Shown piece by piece: positions 56,380-64,000 of a DNA stretch of 64,000 nucleotides. Source of the stretch: Promicromonospora sp049532985 (GTDB lineage Bacteria > Actinomycetota > Actinomycetes > Actinomycetales > Cellulomonadaceae); contig NZ_CP186693.1 of NCBI RefSeq assembly GCF_049532985.1, positions 372,001 to 436,000 on the forward strand. Reading direction: 5' to 3'. Every line of letters begins with the position of its first letter. Position 1 is the first letter of the stretch. The notes below the pieces were generated by a model. That model did no database searches. It saw only the letters and a list, made by a program, of their open reading frames with translations, and was not told where the DNA came from. The translations under genes were made by a program, and so were the position numbers.

Positions 56380-57908
56380 GCACCACGACCACCACCCCGC
56401 TGACGACCGAGCTGCGCGACGCCGCCCTGGCCGCCCTGGAGCGGCTGGGCGCCACGGTGCCCACCGGGGACGGTCTGCCCGTCGTGTCGCCGCTGTCCGG
56501 CCAGCCGCTGCTGGAGCTGCGCCGCGACGGCGCCGCCGAGGCTGCCACCGCCGTCGACGAGGCCGCCGACGCGTTCACCACGTGGCGTTCCGTGCCCGCC
56601 CCCGTGCGCGGTCAGGTCGTCAAGCGGCTGGGCGAGCTGCTCAGCGAGCACAAGGCCGACCTCGCGGAGCTCGTCACCATCGAGGCGGGCAAGATCACCA
56701 GCGAGGCCCTGGGCGAGGTCCAGGAGATGATCGACATCTGCGACTACGCCGTCGGGCTGTCGCGGCAGGTGGGCGGGCGCACCATGCCGTCCGAGCGCCC
56801 CGGTCACCGCCTCATGGAGACGTGGCACCCGATGGGCGTGGTCGGCGTGATCAGCGCCTTCAACTTCCCGGTCGCCGTCTGGTCGTGGAACACCGCCGTC
56901 GCACTGGTCTGCGGCGACACCGTGGTGTGGAAGCCGAGCGAGAAGACCCTCCTGTCGGCCGTCGGTGCCGCCGCGCTGCTGGACCGGGCCCTGGCGGAGG
57001 CCGGGTTCCCGGCGGGCGTGTCCCGGCTCCTGCTCGGCGACCGCGAGGCGGGCGAGGCCCTGGTGGCCGACCCGCGCGTCGCCCTGGTCTCCGCGACCGG
57101 GTCGGAGCGCATGGGCCAGCAGGTCGCACCCGTGGTCGCGGCGCGCGGCGGGCGCTACCTGCTGGAGCTGGGCGGCAACAACGGGGCGATCGTCGCGCCG
57201 TCGGCGGACCTCGACCTCGCCGTGCGCGGCGCGGTGTTCGCGGCGGCGGGCACGGCCGGGCAGCGCTGCACGTCGCTGCGCCGCCTGATCGTGCACGAGT
57301 CGATCGTGGACGAGGTCGTGGCACGGCTCGCCAAGGTCTACGCCGGCCTGCCCGTCGGCGACCCGCGCACCGAGGGCACGCTCGTGGGCCCCCTGGTCGA
57401 CGCCGGCTCCCGGGACCGCATGCTGGCCGCGATCGACGAGGCCGTCGCGGCGGGCGGCGAGCTCGTCGTGGGCGGTACGGCGGTGACGGTGCCCGGTGCG
57501 GAGGACGCCGCCTACGTGCACCCGGCGATCGTGCGCATGCCGGCGCAGGCCGACGTGGTCAAGCGGGAGACGTTCGCGCCGATCCTGTACGTGCTGACCT
57601 ACGCGGAGCTGTCCGAGGCGATCGCCGTGCACAACGACGTGCCCCAGGGGCTCTCGTCGTCGATCTTCACGCTGGACGTGCGCGAGGCCGAGACGTTCCT
57701 GTCCGAGGTCGGCTCCGACTGCGGCATCGTGAACGTGAACATCGGCACCTCGGGTGCCGAGATCGGCGGCGCGTTCGGCGGCGAGAAGTCGACGGGCGGC
57801 GGCCGCGAGTCCGGCTCGGACGCGTGGAAGCAGTACATGCGCCGGGCCACCAACACGGTGAACTACTCGACCGAGCTGCCGCTGGCCCAGGGCGTCAACT
57901 TCGGCTGA
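56376..57908 (+). CDS. amaB: ALDH7-type aldehyde dehydrogenase (2-aminoadipate semialdehyde dehydrogenase)
   Basis: A 510-residue NAD-dependent aldehyde dehydrogenase. The catalytic Cys is in AGQRCTSLRR near 296 and Glu in LELGGNNGAI near 262. The C-terminal GAFGGEKSTGGGRESGSDAWKQYMRR is characteristic of the ALDH7/antiquitin branch rather than generic ALDHs. In lysine degradation it oxidises 2-aminoadipate 6-semialdehyde to 2-aminoadipate. It is translationally coupled to hglS. A transaminase for 2-aminoadipate is not in the window. Confidence 0.87.
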   Translation: MSTTTTTPLTTELRDAALAALERLGATVPTGDGLPVVSPLSGQPLLELRRDGAAEAATAVDEAADAFTTWRSVPAPVRGQVVKRLGELLSEHKADLAELVTIEAGKITSEALGEVQEMIDICDYAVGLSRQVGGRTMPSERPGHRLMETWHPMGVVGVISAFNFPVAVWSWNTAVALVCGDTVVWKPSEKTLLSAVGAAALLDRALAEAGFPAGVSRLLLGDREAGEALVADPRVALVSATGSERMGQQVAPVVAARGGRYLLELGGNNGAIVAPSADLDLAVRGAVFAAAGTAGQRCTSLRRLIVHESIVDEVVARLAKVYAGLPVGDPRTEGTLVGPLVDAGSRDRMLAAIDEAVAAGGELVVGGTAVTVPGAEDAAYVHPAIVRMPAQADVVKRETFAPILYVLTYAELSEAIAVHNDVPQGLSSSIFTLDVREAETFLSEVGSDCGIVNVNIGTSGAEIGGAFGGEKSTGGGRESGSDAWKQYMRRATNTVNYSTELPLAQGVNFG

Positions 57909-57992
57909 CCCGGCGGCACACCGGCCGGCCCGGCCGCACGCGTCACGACACGTGCGGCCGGGCCGGCCGTCCCCCCACGGTGCCCGCGCCGG

Positions 57993-59228
57993 TCAGGACG
58001 CGGTGGCCGACACCGTCAGCAGGGAGCCGGTCTCGGTGGTCGGGTCGGTGCTCGGTGCGTACCGCTTCACCGCGGCGACGGAGACGCCGACGCGCGCCGC
58101 CACCTCTTCGACGCTGAGGGTCTGCGCCCACCGCAGCACGCGGATCTCGCTGATCTGCCCGGTGGTGAGCGGCTTGTCCGGGTCGGCGGCCGGTTCCTCC
58201 TCCGCCGGGGTCGTCCGCGCCCGCTCCGGGGACACGGGCGCGTACTTGGCCTCCAGGCGCACGCGCTCCGCGACGATCGGCCCCGCCGTGGCGGTCTCCT
58301 CGGTCTCGGTGCGCGCCAGGGACGCCGGCGCCGGCTCGGCCGGCGCGACCTCGGCCGGGGTGCGGGCCGGGCTGCTCGCCGCAGGAGCGTCCGCGGTGAT
58401 CTGCCTCGGGGCGTCCGGCTCGGCCGCCTCGAGCTCGCGCGCCTCCGGCTCGGGCGCCTCCAGCAGCAGGGAGTCGGGCAGCACCGGCTCCGGCAGCAGC
58501 TGCTCGGCCGGCCGTTCGCGCCGCTCGCGCTCGTCGGCGGTCGGCATCCACTCGCCGGCCAGCGCCGCGGCCTCCTGGACCACGTCGCGGATGGTGCGTT
58601 CCGACTCCAGGTGCGGGCGGGTCACCTCGGCGGTGACGCCTGCCGGCACGTGGCGGTGCACCCGGCCCACCGCGGCGTTCACCTCGGCGATGCGGGCCGC
58701 GCGCTCCTCGGGGGGAGCGATCTGCGCCAGGCGCACGGCGTCGAGCATGTCGAGCACGGCCGTCTGCCGGTCGTTCGCGATCTCGGCCTGCCGGTCGAGG
58801 GCCCGCGCGCTGGACGCCGACTGGAAGAACAGGTGCACGGCGACCGCCGCGAGGACGGGGGCGACCGCGCGGGAGATCGCGAAGACGCCTTCGCCGAGCA
58901 GCCAGCCGTGCCACGCGGCGAGCGCGCCGGACAGGATGCCGACGACGATCGCACCGCCGAGCCAGCGCGCGTGCCCGGAGACCGGCTGGCCCATCTCGAG
59001 CGCCCGGTCGGCCCGTCGCCGGCCCTCCCAGGCGAGGCCGATGACCAGGGCCTCGTAGGCCACGCCGAGTGCGTAGCCGAGCCGGGGTCCCTCGTAGTCG
59101 GCGATGGTGTGCGACATGCCGATGTAGGCCCAGGCCGAGAGCCCGAAGGCACCCAGGGCGAAGCCTGGGTTCCTGCGCGTGTCGGCGATGACCGCCGGAA
59201 CGCGTCGGGGGCGTTTCTCCGATGCCAT
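57993..59228 (-). CDS. Membrane protein with C-terminal helix-turn-helix segment
   Basis: A 411-residue protein. Four hydrophobic helices fill residues about 20-140 (ALGAFGLSAWAYIGMSH, LGYALGVAYEALVIGLAW, GGAIVVGILSGALAAWHGWL, AISRAVAPVLAAVAVHLFF). A charged helical region with coiled-coil character (about 140-190) and a long Glu/Pro/Ala-rich linker (about 215-350) follow. A C-terminal segment ISEIRVLRWAQTLSVEEVAARVGVSVAAVKRYAP (about 357-390) looks like a HTH. The N-terminus is loosely reminiscent of DUF2637/SpdB-like proteins of actinobacterial mobile elements, but no other mobile-element gene is present. GAAAGGGA precedes the ATG. The function is unknown. Confidence 0.6.
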   Translation of the reverse strand: MASEKRPRRVPAVIADTRRNPGFALGAFGLSAWAYIGMSHTIADYEGPRLGYALGVAYEALVIGLAWEGRRRADRALEMGQPVSGHARWLGGAIVVGILSGALAAWHGWLLGEGVFAISRAVAPVLAAVAVHLFFQSASSARALDRQAEIANDRQTAVLDMLDAVRLAQIAPPEERAARIAEVNAAVGRVHRHVPAGVTAEVTRPHLESERTIRDVVQEAAALAGEWMPTADERERRERPAEQLLPEPVLPDSLLLEAPEPEARELEAAEPDAPRQITADAPAASSPARTPAEVAPAEPAPASLARTETEETATAGPIVAERVRLEAKYAPVSPERARTTPAEEEPAADPDKPLTTGQISEIRVLRWAQTLSVEEVAARVGVSVAAVKRYAPSTDPTTETGSLLTVSATAS

Positions 59229-59447
59229 GTGGGTGGGTCCCTTTCGTCAGAGCAGGTGAGTGGGGGTCGTGGGTCCTCCACCGCTGATCTTCGTCTACTT
59301 TGCGCCCTATGCGCTCTTCACGGTCGAGATCGACGTCAATCTTTAACCGAACTGCCGCCGTCCGCACGGCCACACCCGCCCGACCGGTTATCCACAGGTA
59401 ATCACGCTTGGCGAGCATGATGGGTCTTCGTGTCGAATGCTGGTTGC

Positions 59448-60779
59448 ATGACGCCACCGACCCGATCCGCACCGGCCACCCCGCGCCCCGCACTCGACCT
59501 GCTCGACCCGCTCGACCCGCTCGACCCGCTCGACCCGCTCACCCTGCGCGAGCGCCGGGCGCGGGCGGCCCGGCTGGCGCACCGCCTGGTCGCGCACGTG
59601 CTGCGCCCCGCCAACAGGGGCGCCGTCGACCGGCAGACCGCGTACGTCCAGGCGGAGTCGCTGGTGCCCGTGGGCGACGTCGACCTTGACCGGTACGGCA
59701 CCGTGACCCGGCAGTGCGCCACCGACATGCTGGTGTACGCCGGTCCGCGTGACGGGTCCGGCTCCCTGGTCCGCCGGATCCTCGACGGGGACGACGGGGA
59801 CGACGGGGACGACGGGGACGACGGAGAGCCGGACGACGGCACCGCGCCCGCCGGCCTGCTGCTCGACGCCGTCGAGCTCGCGCTGCTGGACCGCTGGCGT
59901 GACGGCGGGGTGCTCGGCCACTTCATCGTGACCGACGTGGTGGACGAGCACGCCGTGCTGCACAACCTGGAGGACGACCTGGACTACCGGGTCTTCACCG
60001 GCGGGTCCGAGATCCGTTCGGAGGCGCTCCTGCCGGGCCTCCCGCTGTCAGGGCGCGTGCTGCCCGTCGGGGCCACGTGGATCTTCGCCGGCACACCGGC
60101 GATCTTCGCGCCGGACAGCATCGTCGACGTCGTGGGCGGCGTGGTGGAGCTGCTCGCGTCCACGCCCTGCCCGGCCTACCGCAACCCGCGCACGCTGGCG
60201 CGCGCCCGCGAGCTCGTGGCCGACCACCACCGGGCGTTCCGGGACCTGTTCGGCGACGTGCTCGTGGAGGGCACCGCGTCGCACGTCATGGACTGCTACC
60301 TGCGGTTCCAGGACCGGATCGGGGCACCCTCGGAGGAGTTCGCGCTGCTGGGCTCGCTCCGCGACGAACGCTGGCTGCCCGACGATGCCGCCGACCCGGA
60401 CGACCCGGCGTACGCGCTGGCGCACCACCCGGTCAGGGGCCTGCGCCTGCTCGACTGGTACGGGCAGCTCCGCCAGGTGCACACGCCGCCGCTCGCGCCG
60501 TGGAAGCCGCGCCGGCTGGCCCAGGTGCTCGCCGACCCGGACGCCCCGTCGTGGGTGCTCGCGCTGCTCGCCGAGCGCCACCCGGACCATCTCGACGCCC
60601 TCTACCGGGCGGCGTGCGGGCGGCCCGGCCTCGTCTGGGAGCGGCACGGCGCGGCGCTCCTGCGCGACCGGGAGCCGGCGGCGGGCCGGGACGAGCCGGG
60701 GCTCGTCATGGCGTCGTCGATCATGGGGCGCGTGCCGCCCCCGGGGCCGGACGGGGCCGACGCCGTCAGCCGCCGCTGA
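59448..60779 (+). CDS. Protein of unknown function with coding microsatellites
   Basis: A 443-residue soluble protein. Near the N-terminus a 9-bp repeat (CTCGACCCG) encodes L-D-P units at residues about 17-28. Another 9-bp repeat (GACGACGGG) encodes D-D-G units at about 114-126, with numbers that could vary by slippage. The rest is a conserved-looking globular part (VLGHFIVTDVVDEHAVLHNLEDDLDYRVF; SRVLPVGATWIFAGTPAIFAP-like) without a recognised domain; it lacks TM helices. ATG 59448 has AATGCT 6 nt upstream; an in-frame GTG at 59430 is an alternative. It overlaps the convergent dusB by 14 bp. Confidence 0.65.
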   Translation: MTPPTRSAPATPRPALDLLDPLDPLDPLDPLTLRERRARAARLAHRLVAHVLRPANRGAVDRQTAYVQAESLVPVGDVDLDRYGTVTRQCATDMLVYAGPRDGSGSLVRRILDGDDGDDGDDGDDGEPDDGTAPAGLLLDAVELALLDRWRDGGVLGHFIVTDVVDEHAVLHNLEDDLDYRVFTGGSEIRSEALLPGLPLSGRVLPVGATWIFAGTPAIFAPDSIVDVVGGVVELLASTPCPAYRNPRTLARARELVADHHRAFRDLFGDVLVEGTASHVMDCYLRFQDRIGAPSEEFALLGSLRDERWLPDDAADPDDPAYALAHHPVRGLRLLDWYGQLRQVHTPPLAPWKPRRLAQVLADPDAPSWVLALLAERHPDHLDALYRAACGRPGLVWERHGAALLRDREPAAGRDEPGLVMASSIMGRVPPPGPDGADAVSRR

Positions 60780-61995
60780 CGCTCAGCTCGGCCTCGCGCA
60801 GCTTCGCCTCGAACTCCTCGGACAGCTCGCGGGAGTCGAGCCAGCCGTAGGGCAGGTGCGGGGTCTTGGGGGAGCCGGCGCGGCCGCGCGGACCCTCGGC
60901 GTCGTCCCCGGGGTAGGGGGCGTCGAGGTCGAGGGCGTCGAGCCGCTCGCGCAGCTCGGCCAGGGTGCTGACCAGGGCGAGCGCCTGCCGCTTCTCCCCG
61001 CCCACGGCGTAGCCCTTGAGGTACCACGCCATGTGCTTGCGCAGGTCGCGCATGCCCTTGCCCTCGTCGCCGTCGAAGTACTCGATCATGAGCGTGCCGT
61101 GCCGGTAGATGGTGTCCGCGACCTCGCGCAGGCCCGGCCGGACCCGCAGGTCGGAGCCGTTGAACGCGGCCGCGAGGTCGGCGAACAGCCAGGGGCGGCC
61201 CTGGCAGCCCCGGCCCACCACGACGCCGTCGGCGCCGGTCTGCTCGACCATGCGCAGGGCGTCCTCGGCGGCCCAGATGTCGCCGTTGCCGAGCACCGGG
61301 ACGGTGCGCACGGCCTCCTTGAGGCGGGCGATCGCCTCCCACTCCGCCTGGCCCGAGTAGTGCTGTGCGGCCGTGCGGGCGTGCAGCGCGACGGCGGCGG
61401 CACCGAGCGACTCGGCGATCCGGCCGGCCTCGAGGTAGGTCAGGTGGTCGTCGTCGATGCCCTTGCGCATCTTGACCGTGACGGGCACGCCGTGCGGCTC
61501 GGCGGCCTCGACGGCCGCCCGGACGATGTCGGTGAAGAGCTGCCGCTTCCAGGGCAGCGCGGCTCCGCCGCCCTTGCGGGTCACCTTGGGCACGGGGCAG
61601 CCGAAGTTGAGGTCGACGTGGTCCGCCCGACCCTCGCCGGCGATGATCCGCACGGCGGCGCCCACGGTGGCCGGGTCCACGCCGTAGACCTGGGCGGAGC
61701 GCGGCGTCTCGTCCTCGCCGAACGTGACGATCCGCAGCGCCTCGACGTTGCGCTCCACGAGCGCGCGGCTGGTCACCATCTCGGCGACGTACAGGCCCGG
61801 GTCGAACCCCGTGGACCGACCGGCCTCGCGGCACAGCGTGCGGAACGCGCGGTTGGTCACGCCGGCCATGGGCGCGAGCACGACCGGCGTGCGCACCGTC
61901 AGCGGCCCGATCTGGAGCGGCTTGAGCACGGGGGAGCCCGACGCCTGGCCGGGTGCCGTGGGCGACGGGATGGCGGTGTCGAGGGCAGAGGTCAC
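60766..61995 (-). CDS. dusB: tRNA-dihydrouridine synthase
   Basis: A 409-residue FMN enzyme. Signature LAPMAGVTNRAFRTLCRE (about 40-57), the catalytic Cys in DLNFGCPVPKVTRKGGGAAL (about 126-145), KMRKG and the phosphate-binding VVVGRGCQGRPWLF near 265 identify it. It reduces specific uridines of tRNA. The GTG at 61995 was chosen because GGGAGGAT lies about 6 nt upstream; longer in-frame extensions upstream are not needed. The C-terminus has a 30-residue Pro/Gly/Arg-rich insertion (about 355-385). Confidence 0.92.
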   Translation of the reverse strand: MTSALDTAIPSPTAPGQASGSPVLKPLQIGPLTVRTPVVLAPMAGVTNRAFRTLCREAGRSTGFDPGLYVAEMVTSRALVERNVEALRIVTFGEDETPRSAQVYGVDPATVGAAVRIIAGEGRADHVDLNFGCPVPKVTRKGGGAALPWKRQLFTDIVRAAVEAAEPHGVPVTVKMRKGIDDDHLTYLEAGRIAESLGAAAVALHARTAAQHYSGQAEWEAIARLKEAVRTVPVLGNGDIWAAEDALRMVEQTGADGVVVGRGCQGRPWLFADLAAAFNGSDLRVRPGLREVADTIYRHGTLMIEYFDGDEGKGMRDLRKHMAWYLKGYAVGGEKRQALALVSTLAELRERLDALDLDAPYPGDDAEGPRGRAGSPKTPHLPYGWLDSRELSEEFEAKLREAELSVSGG

Positions 61996-62203
61996 GCACC
62001 CATCCTCCCATCGCCTCCGAGGGCCGGGCGCGGTTGTGGTGGCTCTCACGAACCGGACCGCCGTGGCGGCCGGTTCGTCCAGCCATCGTTTGCCGCCGTC
62101 CCGGGGCCGTGCATCAATGGACGTGCCGGAGCATCGAGGGGCGCGAGGCGACCGGGCACAGGAAGCCGGGACACCGGACCGCGCTCGACCTCGGGGGCTC
62201 GTG

Positions 62204-63643
62204 ATGACGCAGTCCGACCGTTCGACCCAGCAGGTCACCGCCAAGATCAGCGTCGCCACGCTCACCGCCATGGTGGTGGGCTCGATGGTGGGCGCCGGGG
62301 TGTTCTCGCTCCCGAGCCGGTTCGCGGGCGAGACCGGCGTGCTCGGCGCCCTGATCTCCTGGGCGGTCGCCGGGACGGGCATGCTCATGCTCGCCTTCGT
62401 CTTCCAGCGGCTCGCCGTGCGCAAGCCCGACCTCGACTCGGGCGTCTACGCCTACGCCAAGGCGGGCTTCGGCGAGTACCTCGGCTTCTTCTCGGGGTTC
62501 GGGTACTGGGCGAGCGCCTGCGTCGGCAACGTCACCTACTGGATCCTCATCATGTCCACGGTGGGCGCCGTCGTGCCGGTGCTCGGCGAGGGCGACACCG
62601 TCGTCGCCTTCGTGGCGTCCTCGGCGTGCGTCTGGCTGTTCTACCTGCTGGTGCGCCGCGGCGTGAAGGAGGCGACGGCGATCAACCGCATCGTCACCGT
62701 CGCCAAGGTGCTGCCGATCATCACGTTCGTGCTCATCGCGGTCTTCCTGCTGGACCCGCAGGTGCTGGCCGAGAACTTCGAGGGCTACGGCGTCACCGGC
62801 CCGCTGTTCGACCAGGTGCGCGGCACGATGCTGGCCACGGTCTTCGTCTTCCTCGGCGTGGAGGGCGCGAGCGTGTACTCGCGCCACGCGCGCCGCCGGG
62901 AGGACGTCGGCCGTGCCACCGTGCTCGGCTTCCTCATGGTGCTGGCGATCTTCGCGTCCGTGACGATCGTGTCCTACGGCATCCTGCCGATGCAGGAGAT
63001 CGCCGAGCTGCGGCAGCCCTCGATGGCCGGGGTCCTGGAGGCGGCGGTCGGCGGCTGGGGCGCGGCGTTCGTGAGCGTGGGGCTCATCGTCTCGGTCCTG
63101 GGCGCCTACCTGGCCTGGACCCTGATGGCCTCCGAGGTGCTGTACGTCGCGGCCAAGGACGGCGACATGCCGCGCTTCCTCGCCCGGTCGGACGCGAACG
63201 ACGTGCCGCGGTCCGCCCTGCTGCTGACGACGCTCCTGATCCAGGTGATGCTCGTGATCACCCTGGTGTCCGACGACGCGTTCACGTTCGCGCTGGACCT
63301 GACCAGCGCGCTGTCGCTCATCCCGTTCCTGCTCGCCGCCGGCTACGCCCTCAAGCTGGCCGCCGGGCGCGGCGGGCCCGCCGCCGGGCAGCACACCACC
63401 CGGGACCTCGTGGTGGCGGCCCTCGCGGTGCTGTACACGGCGTTCCTGCTGTTCGCGGCGGGGCTCACGTTCGTGCTGCTGTCGTTCGTGGTCTACGCGC
63501 CGGCGACGGTGCTGTTCGCGATGACCCGGCGCGAGCAGGGGCGGCGGGTGTTCAGCCGGGGCGAGCTGGCGATCTTCGTCGTGTCGGTCCTCGGGGCGGT
63601 GACCGGCGTCGTCGCCCTGGCCACGGGGGCCATCTCGATCTGA
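62204..63643 (+). CDS. APC-family amino acid permease, arginine/ornithine antiporter type
   Basis: A 479-residue protein with about twelve helices. The first helix holds the substrate motif VVGSMVGAGVFSLPSRFA, and FVFLGVEGASVYSRHARRREDVGRAT near 205-230 is typical of the ArcD/LysP-like basic amino acid antiporter branch. It lies 44 bp upstream of arcA, so arginine:ornithine exchange for the arginine deiminase pathway is the expected role. GTG 62201 is an equally possible start. Confidence 0.86.
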   Translation: MTQSDRSTQQVTAKISVATLTAMVVGSMVGAGVFSLPSRFAGETGVLGALISWAVAGTGMLMLAFVFQRLAVRKPDLDSGVYAYAKAGFGEYLGFFSGFGYWASACVGNVTYWILIMSTVGAVVPVLGEGDTVVAFVASSACVWLFYLLVRRGVKEATAINRIVTVAKVLPIITFVLIAVFLLDPQVLAENFEGYGVTGPLFDQVRGTMLATVFVFLGVEGASVYSRHARRREDVGRATVLGFLMVLAIFASVTIVSYGILPMQEIAELRQPSMAGVLEAAVGGWGAAFVSVGLIVSVLGAYLAWTLMASEVLYVAAKDGDMPRFLARSDANDVPRSALLLTTLLIQVMLVITLVSDDAFTFALDLTSALSLIPFLLAAGYALKLAAGRGGPAAGQHTTRDLVVAALAVLYTAFLLFAAGLTFVLLSFVVYAPATVLFAMTRREQGRRVFSRGELAIFVVSVLGAVTGVVALATGAISI

Positions 63644-63687
63644 CCAGCGGGCCGAGCGGACCCGGCGGACCAGCGGAAAGGGACATC

Positions 63688-64000
63688 ATGACGAACGAGA
63701 CTCTGCCGTCGGCGGCCTACGGGGTGCACTCCGAGGTCGGGCGCCTGCGCAAGGTGCTCGTGTGCCGGCCGGGGCTCGCCCACCGGCGCCTGACCCCCAC
63801 GAACTCGGACGACCTGCTCTTCGACGACGTGCTCTGGGTGGACCGCGCGATCGAGCACCACGCCGCGTTCGTCGCCGACCTGCGGGCCCGCGACGTCGAG
63901 GTCGTGGAGCTGCACGAGGTGCTCGCCGCGACCGTGCGCGTGCCCGGGGCCCGCGACTGGATCCTCGACCGCCGGATCGTCCCGGGCATCGTCGGTCCCG
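63688..64000 (+). CDS. arcA: Arginine deiminase, 5' part (cut by the window edge)
   Basis: The first 104 codons are present and open to the edge. YGVHSEVGRLRKVLVCRPG (about 11-29), LTPTNSDDLLFDDVLWVDRA (about 35-54) and the following helix match arginine deiminase; the FDD segment holds substrate-binding acidic residues. The Cys nucleophile lies near the C-terminus, outside the window. The enzyme converts arginine to citrulline and ammonia. GAAAGGGA precedes the ATG. The permease upstream supports an arginine deiminase operon continuing to the right. Confidence 0.9.
   Translation, partial: MTNETLPSAAYGVHSEVGRLRKVLVCRPGLAHRRLTPTNSDDLLFDDVLWVDRAIEHHAAFVADLRARDVEVVELHEVLAATVRVPGARDWILDRRIVPGIVGP

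Noticed and set aside
1..64000. tRNA, rRNA or riboswitch genes
   Set aside because: No cloverleaf-like segment with CCA-adjacent stems, rRNA sequence, or conserved riboswitch core was recognised by eye; a covariance-model scan would be needed to exclude small RNAs.

Overview
The window is a 64 kb stretch of very GC-rich chromosome from an actinobacterium. Its gene content and order (phoH-ybeY-corC-era, then recO-uppS, glyS and a Zur-type regulator) fit the Micrococcales; a Promicromonosporaceae- or Cellulomonadaceae-like organism is my best guess, but this rests on general resemblance and not on a search. No rRNA, tRNA, transposase, integrase or CRISPR array was seen. The right edge cuts a gene (arginine deiminase).

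Layout. 1-2.4 kb: an OmpA-domain protein and a membrane-anchored protein with a duplicated helix-hairpin-helix-like domain (minus strand). 2.7-7.0 kb: HIT protein, then phoH-ybeY-corC-era with overlapping stops and starts. 7.1-10.7 kb: an atypical cytochrome P450, an acyl-CoA ligase and a crotonase. 10.8-15.1 kb: FAD monooxygenase and divergent PadR regulator, a membrane-linked hydrolase, a phosphopantetheinyl transferase. 15.3-19.6 kb: a large membrane protein, then a leucine leader peptide and leuA. 19.7-22.4 kb: Ser/Thr kinase and a divergent LAETG-anchored surface protein. 22.4-27.7 kb: DUF3626 protein, DMT exporter with TetR, two amidases, DUF4383. 27.8-38.8 kb: a complete purine/urate catabolic cluster (uraD, uraH, uricase, allantoinase, ureidoglycine aminotransferase, allantoate amidohydrolase, RpiR regulator, xanthine dehydrogenase, guanine deaminase). 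38.8-41.8 kb: a shortened CydB-like protein, a membrane protein, recO-uppS. 41.8-42.9 kb: a lower-GC patch. 42.9-47.0 kb: iron-siderophore ABC importer with two DtxR/IdeR-like boxes. 47.0-49.0 kb: a secreted protein, repeat-rich DNA and an XRE regulator. 49.0-53.7 kb: glyS and znuACB-zur. 53.8-57.9 kb: a three-gene lysine/pipecolate (2-aminoadipate) catabolic operon. 58.0-62.0 kb: TM-HTH protein, an unknown protein and dusB. 62.2-64 kb: arginine/ornithine-type permease and arcA.

Three window-wide signals stand out. First, about sixteen genes have a -10-like hexamer ending exactly 6-7 nt before their start codon with no Shine-Dalgarno, implying leaderless transcripts; this also fixes many starts. 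Second, at least three families of dispersed palindromes occur. One family forms hairpins between convergent genes, supplies both stop codons in one case, and is read in frame inside the xanthine dehydrogenase gene in another. Third, the leuA leader contains a tiny leucine-rich ORF whose Leu codons are perfectly complementary to the leuA ribosome binding site, which suggests translational attenuation.
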